A DNA stretch of 64,000 nt from Brumimicrobium mesophilum. GTDB taxonomy: Bacteria; Bacteroidota; Bacteroidia; Flavobacteriales_D; Crocinitomicaceae. Shown here piece after piece: positions 46,640-56,145 of this stretch. The stretch is taken from contig NZ_PVSS01000006.1 of assembly GCF_003025005.1 (NCBI RefSeq), positions 1 to 64,000 of the forward strand, given 5' to 3'. The position numbers and the translations under genes were made by a program. The notes beneath the pieces were generated by a model. It saw only the letters and a program-made list of their open reading frames with translations, searched no databases and was not told where the DNA came from. Position 1 is the first letter of the stretch. Each line of letters begins with the position of its first letter.

Positions 46640-47089
46640 ATGAAGAAAACGATTCAATTTTTAAGTTTAGTAGTAGCAATGATATTTTCAACAGTTGCGT
46701 TAGCACAAGATGCCCCAAAATTTATAGGTAAATCAGTTGTGGAATCACTGAATAAAACACCCAATTATGGTTTTGGAGTTTCCGCTGAGCGTGCAATGCG
46801 TTCTGCATTTATGATGTATGATAAAATGAAGAAGAGCGGTGTGGAAATTAATAATTATGAGATTGTTATTTGGGGAATGGTTGTAAGAGACATCAAAGAA
46901 GACAAGGAGTTGTTCGATTTTTTAAGCAAATATAGTACCGATGGACTCAAGGTAACAGTTTGTTCTGTGGCAATGAATAGGTTGGGAATTGAAAAGGAGG
47001 ATTTACCAAAAGGTTTTGAAGTTGTTGATGATGCTTATGTTAGAATATTTGAATTACAAGCATTGGGTTATAATGTTTTGATTCCATAA
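46640..47089 (+). CDS. secreted DsrE-like protein
   Basis: A 149-residue protein with a signal peptide (MKKTIQFLSLVVAMIFSTVALAQ). The mature part resembles DsrE/DsrF-fold proteins: SAERAMRSAFMMYDKMKKSG, NNYEIVIWGMVV, a central VTVCSVAMNRLGI with a single cysteine in the usual active-site area, and AYVRIFELQALGYNVLIP. DsrE-fold proteins bind or transfer sulfur or nucleotides; an exported form has no known reaction. It is monocistronic behind a palindrome. Confidence 0.65.
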   Translation: MKKTIQFLSLVVAMIFSTVALAQDAPKFIGKSVVESLNKTPNYGFGVSAERAMRSAFMMYDKMKKSGVEINNYEIVIWGMVVRDIKEDKELFDFLSKYSTDGLKVTVCSVAMNRLGIEKEDLPKGFEVVDDAYVRIFELQALGYNVLIP

Positions 47090-47175
47090 ACTTATTAGTT
47101 GGGTTCAATAAAATTCATTTTATAGAATCCTATCATGGCAAAATATTTGCATTCATTCTTTCGTTAATATAATTA

Positions 47176-47901
47176 ATGATGAATATATCTCTAAATAAAA
47201 CTTTAAAATCTTTAACAACTTTGTTGTGTGGAATATTGATTTCTGGTTTTTCTATCGGTCAAGAAACTCCAGCAAACAACAGTTACAATGATTCTATAAT
47301 CAGTCGACTTCAAGTTTACGAGAGTTTTGATTTACCAAGTGATTTTAAATCACAATATAGAAATGCTTTAAGAAGAGTAAGGAAAGTTTACCCTTTGGCA
47401 TTGGAAGCGGCGCGCGTAATTGATTCTTTGGAGAATGAATTAGCAACGATAGATAAAAGTCGAAAGCAACGAAAATTAATGCGAAATACAAAGAAAGAGC
47501 TGGTAAGCGATTTCAAATACCTTCTAAAAGATTTGTATATTTCTGAGGGAAAAGTATTAACCAAATTGATTTATCGTGAAACAGGAATGACAGCTACTGA
47601 GATTATTTCCAAATACAAAAACGGATTTGAAGCTTCACTTTATTCTGGAATGGCAGGATTTTTTGAACAAGATCTAGATGCCAAATACTACCCAAACACT
47701 GAAGACTTTGTTCTTGAATGTGTGATTAACGATATTAAAAGCGGGAAGGTTGATTTCGATCCAACATTTGAAATTTTGAGTAAGGCAGAATACAAAAAAG
47801 AAAAGAAAGAGTATAAAGAAAGTAAGAAGCAGAACAAGAAGAAAATTAAACAATTAGAGGAAATTGCTAGGCAAAAACAATTGGAAAGTAAAAACAATTG
47901 A
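47176..47901 (+). CDS. DUF4294 domain protein, exported
   Basis: A 241-residue protein with an N-terminal signal segment (LLCGILISGFSIGQ) and the DUF4294 core (about 45-200): RVRKVYPLALEAARVIDSLE, RKQRKLMRNTKKELVSDFKY and KLIYRETGMTATEIISKYK. It ends in a very Lys/Glu-rich coiled tail (about 200-241). The domain is widespread in Bacteroidota and its function is not known. The gene stands alone before a convergent terminator. Confidence 0.85.
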   Translation: MMNISLNKTLKSLTTLLCGILISGFSIGQETPANNSYNDSIISRLQVYESFDLPSDFKSQYRNALRRVRKVYPLALEAARVIDSLENELATIDKSRKQRKLMRNTKKELVSDFKYLLKDLYISEGKVLTKLIYRETGMTATEIISKYKNGFEASLYSGMAGFFEQDLDAKYYPNTEDFVLECVINDIKSGKVDFDPTFEILSKAEYKKEKKEYKESKKQNKKKIKQLEEIARQKQLESKNN

Positions 47902-47913
47902 AAGCCAAAAAAA

Positions 47914-47941
47914 CCAGTCTAACAATTAATGTTAAGACTGG
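47914..47941. terminator. convergent terminator between DUF4294 gene and yajC
   Basis: Stem CCAGTCTAACA / TGTTAAGACTGG (one bulged base) with a 5-nt loop is flanked by A-rich sequence on the left and T-rich sequence on the right. It can serve both converging transcripts. Confidence 0.8.
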
Positions 47942-47988
47942 CCTTTTAATTTTTCTACGAGAAATTAGATAGTTTCTAATTAGAAAAT

Positions 47989-48276
47989 CTATTTACCGGC
48001 TTGTGCCAATTGTTGCTCATCAGCTCCTGTAGAAACAGCAGATTTTTCAACACGAATTTTTGCGCTTCCTTCACAACTTAACAAGATAGTTGTATCAGCA
48101 ATTTCTAAAACTTTTCCGTGGATTCCACCGATAGTAACAACCTTGTCACCAACAGTTAAAGTTTCACGAAATTTCTTTAATTCCTTTTGTTTCTTCATTT
48201 GTGGTCGTATCATAAAGAAATAAAATACTCCCAAAATCAGCAATAACATAACCAATTGCATTCCTCCTTCACCCAT
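47989..48276 (-). CDS. yajC: preprotein translocase subunit YajC
   Basis: A 95-residue protein with one N-terminal membrane helix ([16 protein letters not shown]) followed by the family motif [31 protein letters not shown]. YajC associates with SecDF in the inner membrane. It is the last gene of a minus-strand operon with the DUF1573 protein, nusB and leucine dehydrogenase. Confidence 0.95.
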   Translation of the reverse strand: MGEGGMQLVMLLLILGVFYFFMIRPQMKKQKELKKFRETLTVGDKVVTIGGIHGKVLEIADTTILLSCEGSAKIRVEKSAVSTGADEQQLAQAGK

Positions 48277-48310
48277 AACTTACTTTTTAAATTTATTATT
48301 AATATTTATT

Positions 48311-48709
48311 CTAATCAATTACCGTTGCTTGAAGCATGATAACCGTTGACGAAGGTCTTGTGTTTGCCGATACTGTAATCGGTTTTTTAATTACACCTTT
48401 CCCTGTTTCGTCTGTATCTATCGTTGCATTTATGATTGTTGTTTCTCCAGGCTGAATAGGGTCTTTTTCGAAATTAGAAACAGTACACGCACATGCTGCT
48501 GATATGTCTGCAATCATAAGTGGATAATCACCAGTGTTTTTCATCTTGATGTCAAACTCTACTTTTTCTCCTTTAGCTACAGATCCTGCATTATGAAAAT
48601 CTTGTACTTCTACTGTTGTATATTGTCCTATTTGACCTTCTGATTTTGCTCCATCTCCACAAGAAAATAGACCCAAAGAAATGGCAGCCAATAAAAAAAC
48701 TTTCTTCAT
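48311..48709 (-). CDS. DUF1573 lipoprotein
   Basis: A 132-residue lipoprotein (MKKVFLLAAISLGLFSCGDG) with one Ig-like DUF1573 domain: VEFDIKMKNTGDYPLMIADI, then SAACACTVSNFEKDPIQPGE with its Cys pair, and a closing beta strand. It is very common in Bacteroidota beside nusB and yajC. Function is not established. It lies 34 bp upstream of yajC and 12 bp after nusB. Confidence 0.88.
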   Translation of the reverse strand: MKKVFLLAAISLGLFSCGDGAKSEGQIGQYTTVEVQDFHNAGSVAKGEKVEFDIKMKNTGDYPLMIADISAACACTVSNFEKDPIQPGETTIINATIDTDETGKGVIKKPITVSANTRPSSTVIMLQATVID

Positions 48710-48721
48710 CGTTTAAACTTT

Positions 48722-49672
48722 TTACTTCATTAAACCTCGACCAACTTTTTGAATTTCACCTTGACTTTCAAGTTTAGTGATCGCTTTGTCTAATATTCCG
48801 TTGATAAATAGATTACTTTTTGGAGTACTGTAAAATTTAGAAATTTCAATGTACTCATTCAATGTAACTTTTGTTGGAATGTTGCTGAAAGTTGTTAATT
48901 CAGTAATCGCCAATTCCATCAAAAGAACATCCATTTTTGCAATACGATCAAGTTCCCAATTTTGGGTTAAATCATCGATTACCTTCAGGTTTTCAGGACG
49001 GTTTTTTATCGCTTGTCTCAAAAGGTCAGCAATAAAATCTTCCTCATCATCATTCGGCTTAAATAAAGGCAATATTTTATGGTCTTCGCTATCTTCTTTA
49101 AAAGATTTGATTGTTTTAATAACCATAGAACAAGCTAAATCTATATCATCCATCCAGTAAACGCTTCTTTCTTCTAAAAAGTCGTATAGCAGTGGAAAAT
49201 TCGCTATTTCTGTTTTAAACAATTGAACAATAAACTCTTTATCCTCCTCGAAACCTTCTTTTTCATTATTCATGAACTCAAAGTAAAGTTCTGATTGGCG
49301 AATGTGATTATACATTTTACGCATCAACTCTTGTCTGTCATCACCAATCCAATTGGCTTTATGATCTTCGGCTTGATGGCGTAATTCTGCATTTTCTTCA
49401 AGAATTTGAATAATTTTATTGTCGATAAACTTCATGTTGGGATTGATATCCTCTTCCTTCGGTAACATCTTCTTCTTATTCTCATCAACTCTGTGTTCTC
49501 CCTTCAATTTTAACTCAGGGAAAATCATTAGTAACGAAATGTACAATTCATACATTTGGTCAACAGCTTTGAATAACTCTTTTTTTGCCCACAAAAATTC
49601 TTTGTCCTCATGCTGTGAAAAAGCATATAAGGTTTGTAGTACTTTTATACGTAAATGTCTTCTGTTTAACAT
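48722..49672 (-). CDS. nusB: transcription antitermination protein NusB (long form)
   Basis: A 316-residue NusB, about twice the E. coli length. The start MLNRRHLRIKVLQTLYAFSQ matches the NusB N-terminus. About 150 extra helical residues follow, then the C-terminal half (NWELDRIAKMDVLLMELAITEL, VTLNEYIEISKFYSTPKSNLFINGILD). The insert is typical of Bacteroidota. NusB with NusE binds boxA RNA to prevent early termination in rRNA operons. It ends 12 bp before the DUF1573 gene. Confidence 0.92.
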   Translation of the reverse strand: MLNRRHLRIKVLQTLYAFSQHEDKEFLWAKKELFKAVDQMYELYISLLMIFPELKLKGEHRVDENKKKMLPKEEDINPNMKFIDNKIIQILEENAELRHQAEDHKANWIGDDRQELMRKMYNHIRQSELYFEFMNNEKEGFEEDKEFIVQLFKTEIANFPLLYDFLEERSVYWMDDIDLACSMVIKTIKSFKEDSEDHKILPLFKPNDDEEDFIADLLRQAIKNRPENLKVIDDLTQNWELDRIAKMDVLLMELAITELTTFSNIPTKVTLNEYIEISKFYSTPKSNLFINGILDKAITKLESQGEIQKVGRGLMK

Positions 49673-49677
49673 CGATT

Positions 49678-50775
49678 TTAATAAGGTAATTTAACTTTAC
49701 CAACAGCCTCAATTCTTTCCTCAGCTACTTTATTTGCAATAGCATAAGCAGGAATATTTTCGTCTGATGAACGTTTTATGATTTCGTAGATAGTATTGTA
49801 AATTCCTTCTGCTTTATGTAAAGCCCATTCAGGAGTATTGTTCGTTAATTCAGCATATACGTTTATTACACCACCTGCATTAATTGCATAATCTGGAGCA
49901 TAAACGATACCTCTGTCAAGCACAGCTTGTCCATGAATAACTTCATTTGCCAATTGGTTGTTTGCAGAACCTGCAATGATTGAACATTTTAATCTGTTCA
50001 AGGTGTCATCATTTACTGTAGCACCTAGTGCACAAGGAGCATAAATGTCCATGTCAATGTCGTAAATTTCATCTAAACCAACAACTTTTGCACCGTATGT
50101 ATTAGAAACATGCTTCAAGCTATCTTGATCAATATCTGAAATGAATACTTCTGCATTCTCTTCACGCAAATGTTTTACAAGGTATTCACCAACGTGTCCA
50201 ACTCCTTGAACAGCGATTTTCTTACCTGCTAAACTATCGCTACCGAATTGTTTTTTGGCACAAGCTTTCATTCCAACATAAGTTCCCAAAGCTGTAATTG
50301 GAGAAGGATCTCCACTTTTACCTGGTAAACCAACAACATGGTCTGTTTCCATGTTTACCCAAGTCATATCCAATGGGTTAATTCCAACATCTTCAGCAGT
50401 AATATACTTTCCTGCAAGACTGTTTACAAATTTTCCAAAACGGCGGAATAAAGCTTCCGATTTCATTGTTTTAGAATTCCCAATGATTACAGCTTTTCCA
50501 CCTCCAAGGTTCAATCCTGAGATAGAATTTTTGTAAGTCATTCCACGTGATAAACGTAAAACATCGTTTAAAGCTTCGATTTCATTGTTGTACATCCACA
50601 TTCTGGTCCCCCCTAATGCAGGTCCTAATGTAGTATTGTGTACAGCGATAATCGCTTTTAATCCCGAATCATTATCATTACAAAATAATAGTTGTTCGTG
50701 ATTGTACTGACTCATTGCTGCAATGACTGGATTGTCTACCAAATCCTCAGCAGTTATTTTTCTAGTTTCTATCAT
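49678..50775 (-). CDS. Glu/Leu/Phe/Val dehydrogenase (leucine dehydrogenase type)
   Basis: A 365-residue amino-acid dehydrogenase. The catalytic Lys region is GMTYKNSISGLNLGGGKAV, the Asp site TAEDVGINPLDM, and the NAD-binding fold starts at KKIAVQGVGHVGEYL, with CALGATVNDDT and YAPDYAINAGG. It deaminates a branched-chain amino acid to its 2-oxo acid with NAD. It heads the operon with nusB. A -7 element on the minus strand lies at 50858-50851. Confidence 0.92.
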   Translation of the reverse strand: MIETRKITAEDLVDNPVIAAMSQYNHEQLLFCNDNDSGLKAIIAVHNTTLGPALGGTRMWMYNNEIEALNDVLRLSRGMTYKNSISGLNLGGGKAVIIGNSKTMKSEALFRRFGKFVNSLAGKYITAEDVGINPLDMTWVNMETDHVVGLPGKSGDPSPITALGTYVGMKACAKKQFGSDSLAGKKIAVQGVGHVGEYLVKHLREENAEVFISDIDQDSLKHVSNTYGAKVVGLDEIYDIDMDIYAPCALGATVNDDTLNRLKCSIIAGSANNQLANEVIHGQAVLDRGIVYAPDYAINAGGVINVYAELTNNTPEWALHKAEGIYNTIYEIIKRSSDENIPAYAIANKVAEERIEAVGKVKLPY

Positions 50776-50814
50776 TGTATTAAGCTTTTTATACTTCTTC
50801 TAAAATCAAATGGC

Positions 50815-50858
50815 TATTTTTGTAGAACAAAAAATGCACATATTCAAGTGCAAAAATA
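50815..50858. promoter_or_regulatory. face-to-face -7 elements of leucine dehydrogenase and ABC exporter genes
   Basis: On the plus strand TATTTTTG is at 50815-50822, for the ABC exporter. On the minus strand TATTTTTG is at 50858-50851, for the leucine dehydrogenase. Each promoter points towards the other, so the two transcripts would overlap by a few bases at their 5' ends. Neither has a clear TTG. Confidence 0.5.
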
Positions 50859-50870
50859 GGAAATTAATAG

Positions 50871-52628
50871 ATGAAGTCTCTAAGCTATCTCAACAAATAT
50901 TTATTTAAGTACAAATGGCGCCTTTTACTCGGTGTTGCCTTTATTATTGGTTCTAACTTTTTTTATGTTAACATGCCTTTGATTGTGGGTGATGCGGTAG
51001 ATCAATTTAAGTCTGGATTTGATGCAGATAATTGGCTGAGTTTTGCTTTGAAATTGGGTGGAATGTATGTTTTACTCTCGCTAGGAAAAGGCTTGTTTTT
51101 ATTCATGCAAAGACAAACAATCATAATTGTATCGCGGTTCATCGAATTCGATTTGAAAAATGAGATTTATGAGCAGTACCAACGCTTATCTTATAATTTC
51201 TATAAAAAAAGCAATACCGGCGATTTAATGAACAGAATCTCTGAAGATGTTTCTTATGTTAGGCAATATTTAGGACCTGGAATAATGTACACCATCAGTA
51301 CAACTATTCTTTTTGCTTTTACTGTTACATATATGGCGAACATTAGTGTAGAGTTAACAATTTACACCTTAATTCCTCTTCCTTTACTAACTTTTATTAT
51401 TTATAAGGTTTCAAGCATTGTAAATAGGCAAAGTGTGGAGGTTCAAAAGCAACAGTCTAAGATTTCTACGATAGTTCAAGAATCTTTTTCTGGTATTACT
51501 GTGTTAAAAGCTTATGGAGCGGAAGAAAAATTTCAAAAAGATTTTAATGTTGATGTGAAAGGTTATTTACAAAAACAAATGAGCTTAGTGAAAACCAATG
51601 CTTTCTTTATGCCAACAATAACTTTCCTAATTGGTCTAAGTACGATTATGGTGATTTATTTTGGGGGGATTTTATCTTTTGAAACTCAAAATGGATTGTC
51701 TTCAGGGAATATTGTTGAATTTATTTTTTATGTTAACATGTTGACTTGGCCTCTGGCAAGTGTAGGTTGGGTAACATCTATGATCCAAAGAGCAGCGGCA
51801 AGTCAAGAACGAATCAATGAATTTCTGAATGAAGAGCCAGAAGTGAAAAACACAAACCTTCAACCTTTCGATTTTAATGGAGCGATAGAATTTAAAAACG
51901 TGAGTTATACTTTTCCGTCTTCTGGGATTCAGGCAGTAAAAAACTTGAGTTTTTCAATTAAAAAAGGTGAAACCTTAGCGATAATTGGTAGAACAGGTTG
52001 TGGAAAGACGAGTGTTATTAATCTTTTAATGAGACAGTTTGATCCAACATCAGGAGCGATTGAAGTTGACGGCAAAGATTTGAAAAATATTAATCTAAAT
52101 GAATATAGAAGTCATGCGGGTGTAGTGCCACAAGGGGTTTTCTTATTTTCAGATTCTATTCGAAATAATGTTCGATTTGGTTTAGCAGAAAATCAGGATG
52201 CTACTGAAAAAGAAGTAATTAAAGTGTTGGAAACCACTCATGTTTGGAACAATATAAAAGACTTTAAACAAGGTCTGGATACTGTTTTAGGTGAGCGAGG
52301 AGTGAATTTGAGTGGTGGTCAAAAACAAAGAATAAGTATTGCAAGAGCTTTAATTAGAAATCCTAAATTGATCATTTTTGATGATTGCTTATCTGCTGTG
52401 GACACAGAAACAGAAGAAATTATTCTGAATAATTTAAAAGATACTCTTGCCGAAACAACTTCTTTAATCGTAAGTCATCGTGTATCTTCAATCAGAAATG
52501 CAGACAGGATTTTAGTGTTGGATGATGGTGGGAAAATTGAAGAAGGAACGCATGATGAACTTTTAGCTTTGGATGGTGTTTATTCCGAAATCTACAATAA
52601 ACAATTGCTGGAAGAACAGGAGGATTGA
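50871..52628 (+). CDS. ABC exporter, fused permease and ATPase
   Basis: A 585-residue half-transporter of the MsbA/lipid-drug exporter type. Six membrane helices lie in residues 1-310. The nucleotide-binding domain has Walker A IGRTGCGKTS, the signature LSGGQKQRISIARALI, Walker B LIIFDDCLSAVD (with Asp before the conserved Cys) and the switch His in IVSHRVSS. It acts as a homo- or heterodimer in the inner membrane. The substrate is unknown. It is divergent from leucine dehydrogenase and 47 bp before uvrA. Confidence 0.92.
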   Translation: MKSLSYLNKYLFKYKWRLLLGVAFIIGSNFFYVNMPLIVGDAVDQFKSGFDADNWLSFALKLGGMYVLLSLGKGLFLFMQRQTIIIVSRFIEFDLKNEIYEQYQRLSYNFYKKSNTGDLMNRISEDVSYVRQYLGPGIMYTISTTILFAFTVTYMANISVELTIYTLIPLPLLTFIIYKVSSIVNRQSVEVQKQQSKISTIVQESFSGITVLKAYGAEEKFQKDFNVDVKGYLQKQMSLVKTNAFFMPTITFLIGLSTIMVIYFGGILSFETQNGLSSGNIVEFIFYVNMLTWPLASVGWVTSMIQRAAASQERINEFLNEEPEVKNTNLQPFDFNGAIEFKNVSYTFPSSGIQAVKNLSFSIKKGETLAIIGRTGCGKTSVINLLMRQFDPTSGAIEVDGKDLKNINLNEYRSHAGVVPQGVFLFSDSIRNNVRFGLAENQDATEKEVIKVLETTHVWNNIKDFKQGLDTVLGERGVNLSGGQKQRISIARALIRNPKLIIFDDCLSAVDTETEEIILNNLKDTLAETTSLIVSHRVSSIRNADRILVLDDGGKIEEGTHDELLALDGVYSEIYNKQLLEEQED

Positions 52629-52637
52629 TAATTGACA

Positions 52638-52661
52638 AATGATAATTCGTAATTTATCATT
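52638..52661. repeat. hairpin with ATTCGTAATT repeats before uvrA
   Basis: Perfect 8-bp arms AATGATAA / TTATCATT enclose TTCGTAAT. ATTCGTAATTT occurs twice here and also at the arm of the nested hairpin near 8.7 kb. The second copy is followed by a T tract, so it may end the ABC exporter transcript. Confidence 0.5.
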
Positions 52662-52675
52662 CGTAATTTTTTTTA

Positions 52676-55465
52676 ATGATGAGAAATGAATACATACATA
52701 TAAAAGGAGCAAAAGAACACAATCTTAAAAACATTGAAGTCAAAATTCCACATGGAAAAATGACAGTAATCACTGGATTGTCGGGTTCTGGGAAATCCTC
52801 TTTGGCTTTTGATACTTTGTATGCTGAAGGTCAGCGCCGTTATATTGAAAGTTTATCTGCATATGCAAGACAATTTCTTGGAAAACTAGATAAACCAAGC
52901 GTTGATTTTATTAAAGGAGTTGCTCCTGCTATTGCAATTCAACAAAAAGTTACCTCTACCAATCCAAGGTCAACAGTTGGAACAGTCACAGAGATATATG
53001 ATTATTTAAAGGTTTTATTTGCCCGAGTTGGTAAAACTTATTCCCCAATTAGTGGAAATGAAGTGAGAAAACATGATGTTACAGATGTTGTGGATTTAAT
53101 CAATAAACGTGAAGTTGGTGAGAAGTTTATGGTTTTGTCACCAGTTAAGAATTACGAACGCTACGGAATAGAACGTCAATTGACCATCTTTAAAGAACAA
53201 GGTTTTGCGAGGGTTCGAATTGATGGTGAAATTCTAAAAGTTGACCAAGCAATTGAAAAGTCTTTAAAGAAAATTAAAAGTTTAGAATTAGTTATTGACC
53301 GTCTTGGTGTGCGTTTAGATGATGAAGATCATCAATCAAGAATAGCAGATTCTGTACAATTGAGCTTTGCAGAAGGAGATGGAGAATGTTGGATTTACTT
53401 TCCTAAAACTGATGAGATTTTTCCGTTTTCCAATAAGTTTGAATTGGATGGAATTCAATTCGCTGAACCAAACTTGCATTTCTTTACGTTTAACAATCCT
53501 TATGGAGCTTGTGATACTTGCGAAGGATTCGGATCTGTGATTGGTGTTGATGAAGACTTGGTGATTCCAGATCGTTCACGTTCACTTTATGATCAAGCTG
53601 TTCAACCATGGAAGGGAGAAAAAATGGGACGTTATTTAGACACTTTTATTAGCCAATCGGCGTCAATCGATTTTCCAATTCATCGTCCAATAAAAGACTT
53701 ATCGGAGAAAGAATATGATATTCTTTGGAATGGAAAAGGGAAAATAGAAGGAATTAATGACTTTTTCGAATATTTAAATACTAAGAAATATAAGATTCAT
53801 GTTCGTGTAATGTTGGCACGCTACCGTGGGAAGACAAAATGCCCAGATTGTAAAGGTACTAGATTAAGAAAAGATGCGAATTATGTAAAACTAGGAGGGA
53901 AGAATATTTCAGAGATGATTTTAACTTCGATCGAAGATAACTTGACATTTTTTAGAAATATAGAATTAGATGACCAGCAATTAGAAATTGGAAAACGAAT
54001 TTTAGTTGAAATTCAAAGCCGATTAAATTGGTTGAACGAAGTTGGTTTGGGTTATTTAACTTTGAATCGTCAAGCGAATACCTTATCAGGTGGTGAATCT
54101 CAACGTATTAATTTAGCTACTTCTTTAGGGAGTAGTTTAGTGGGTTCAATGTATATTTTAGATGAACCAAGCATAGGATTGCACCCAAAAGATATTGAAA
54201 AATTGGTGGGTGTTTTGAATGAATTAAAAGATTTGGGAAACACCGTGATAATTGTGGAGCATGAGGAAGCTATCATGCAAGCGGCAGATGAAATCATCGA
54301 TATTGGTCCTTTGGCAGGAGTAAATGGAGGGGAATTGGTTTTCCAAGGGACACACAAGGAGTTGGTGAATGCCAAAAACAGTTTAACGGCAGATTACTTA
54401 ACTGGAAAAGCTAATATTTCAGTACCAAAGAAAAGAAGAAACTTAAAAGATGCGATTCACATAATTGATGCATCAGAAAATAATTTAAAGAAAATCAGTG
54501 TAAAAATCCCTTTGCATGGAATGGTTTGCGTTACAGGGGTAAGTGGTTCCGGTAAGTCAACATTGATTAAAGATATTTTGTATCCGGCATTATCGAAAGA
54601 ATTAGGAATTCATGGAAACCCGATTGGAAAACATGGTGAAATAACTGGAGATTTCTCTCAAGTTGAGGCAATTGAGTTCGTTGATCAAAATCCAATTGGA
54701 CGTTCTTCAAGAAGTAATCCTGTTACTTACGTGAAGGCTTTTGATGAAATCAGAACTTTATATTCACGCTTGAAAATTTCAAAAATGAGAAATCTCAAGC
54801 CTGGTTTCTTTAGTTTTAATGTTCCTGGAGGAAGATGCGAAGTTTGTGAAGGAGAAGGTTTAATTACCGTTTCAATGCAATTCATGGCGGACATTCAGTT
54901 GACGTGTGAAACTTGTAATGGTTCAAGATATAAAGATGACGCCCTTGAAGTAAAATACCAAGATAAATCGATAGCTGATCTTTTAGCAATGGATATTGAG
55001 GAAGCATTAGAATTTTTTAAAGCACAAGAAGGAAATTTAGAGAAGAAAATAGTTGATAAAATTCAGCCTTTAGTGGATGTTGGATTGGGTTATTTAACCA
55101 TGGGACAATCTTCTTCAACTTTATCTGGAGGTGAAGCCCAACGTATAAAATTAGCATCTTTCCTTGTAAAAGCGAAGAATCCAACGAAAACGATGTTCAT
55201 ATTTGATGAGCCAACCACAGGATTGCATTTTGATGATGTTAATAAATTATTGATTTCCTTAAATCGCTTGATTGATATTGGTCATTCCGTTGTGATTATT
55301 GAACACGATATGGATGTGGTAAAAAATGCAGATTGGGTAATTGATTTAGGTCCGGAAGGAGGAGTGAATGGAGGGAATCTTGTTGCACAAGGCACACCTG
55401 AGGATTTGGTGAAAATTAAGGAAAGTTTTACAGGTCAATTTTTGAAGGGAAAGCTTTTGAACTAA
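52676..55465 (+). CDS. uvrA: excinuclease ABC subunit A
   Basis: A 929-residue UvrA. Two ABC modules are present with Walker A motifs GLSGSGKSS (about 34) and GVSGSGKST (about 622), and signatures LSGGESQRINLA and LSGGEAQRIKLA. Zinc-finger pairs are CDTCEGFGS/CPDCKGTR and CEVCEGEGL/CETCNG. It recognises DNA damage and loads UvrB in nucleotide excision repair. ATG codons at 52676 and 52679 are both possible starts. It appears intact, of usual length. Confidence 0.97.
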   Translation: MMRNEYIHIKGAKEHNLKNIEVKIPHGKMTVITGLSGSGKSSLAFDTLYAEGQRRYIESLSAYARQFLGKLDKPSVDFIKGVAPAIAIQQKVTSTNPRSTVGTVTEIYDYLKVLFARVGKTYSPISGNEVRKHDVTDVVDLINKREVGEKFMVLSPVKNYERYGIERQLTIFKEQGFARVRIDGEILKVDQAIEKSLKKIKSLELVIDRLGVRLDDEDHQSRIADSVQLSFAEGDGECWIYFPKTDEIFPFSNKFELDGIQFAEPNLHFFTFNNPYGACDTCEGFGSVIGVDEDLVIPDRSRSLYDQAVQPWKGEKMGRYLDTFISQSASIDFPIHRPIKDLSEKEYDILWNGKGKIEGINDFFEYLNTKKYKIHVRVMLARYRGKTKCPDCKGTRLRKDANYVKLGGKNISEMILTSIEDNLTFFRNIELDDQQLEIGKRILVEIQSRLNWLNEVGLGYLTLNRQANTLSGGESQRINLATSLGSSLVGSMYILDEPSIGLHPKDIEKLVGVLNELKDLGNTVIIVEHEEAIMQAADEIIDIGPLAGVNGGELVFQGTHKELVNAKNSLTADYLTGKANISVPKKRRNLKDAIHIIDASENNLKKISVKIPLHGMVCVTGVSGSGKSTLIKDILYPALSKELGIHGNPIGKHGEITGDFSQVEAIEFVDQNPIGRSSRSNPVTYVKAFDEIRTLYSRLKISKMRNLKPGFFSFNVPGGRCEVCEGEGLITVSMQFMADIQLTCETCNGSRYKDDALEVKYQDKSIADLLAMDIEEALEFFKAQEGNLEKKIVDKIQPLVDVGLGYLTMGQSSSTLSGGEAQRIKLASFLVKAKNPTKTMFIFDEPTTGLHFDDVNKLLISLNRLIDIGHSVVIIEHDMDVVKNADWVIDLGPEGGVNGGNLVAQGTPEDLVKIKESFTGQFLKGKLLN

Positions 55466-55672
55466 TGATGAACGAAAGATAAAAAGTGAAATACGAAAGG
55501 GTTAGGCAGATGAGTGTTTAATTTGAGATTTTTAGGGTAGGGATGTCAGTATATTGGAGTAACTTCTCACTTTCGAGAATTTTAATTCGTTCTAGAAAAT
55601 AAATAAGAGACTTTTAATTTTGATGTTTGGGTTCTAAACAATATTTTTGGGAAACATTTTATAATACTTATA

Positions 55673-56092
55673 ATGAAAAATAGCTTTAAAATTATCCTTT
55701 CTGTTCTAACTCTAGCATTTGTTCTTGGAGGGTGTGGTAAGTACGAACAAGGTCCTGCTTTCTCTTTGTTAACGAAAAAAGCCAGAATAACTGGGTTGTG
55801 GGTTGCTGAATCTTTAACTACTCCATCAGGTGATGTTACTTTTTATGATGAAAAGCACACTTTGAAAATTAATAAAGACGATTCTTTTTTAAGACAAAAT
55901 CTAGTAACTGATGAATTAGAAGAAGGGACTTGGACATTTACTTCTGAAAAAGAAAGTATAATACTTACTTATAAAAAGAGTGGAAACCCTTATGTTGAAG
56001 AATTAGAAATTGTAAAGTTGAAAAACAATGAGTTTTGGGTTAGAAACTCGGGTGGAGATCAAATCAATTATAAAAGCGACGGGAGTAATTAA
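55673..56092 (+). CDS. lipocalin-like lipoprotein of unknown function
   Basis: A 139-residue lipoprotein (lipobox VLGGC near residue 21). After a short linker, ITGLWVAESLTTPSGDVTFY begins a single beta-barrel or sheet domain like the lipocalin-like small proteins of Bacteroidota, with the usual GLW start and GTWTFTSEKESIILTY strand. No specific ligand is inferred. It converges with the tlpA-like gene across a shared terminator. Confidence 0.7.
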   Translation: MKNSFKIILSVLTLAFVLGGCGKYEQGPAFSLLTKKARITGLWVAESLTTPSGDVTFYDEKHTLKINKDDSFLRQNLVTDELEEGTWTFTSEKESIILTYKKSGNPYVEELEIVKLKNNEFWVRNSGGDQINYKSDGSN

Positions 56093-56112
56093 TTCTTGAT
56101 AAAATATATTTT

Positions 56113-56141
56113 AAAGGTCGTTGTTTCAACGGCCTTTTTTT
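56113..56141. terminator. convergent terminator
   Basis: Stem AAAGGTCGTTG / CAACGGCCTTT (one G-T pair) with a TTT loop and seven T on the plus side. It lies 4 bp from the end of the TlpA-like gene on the other strand. Confidence 0.85.
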
Positions 56142-56145
56142 GTGC

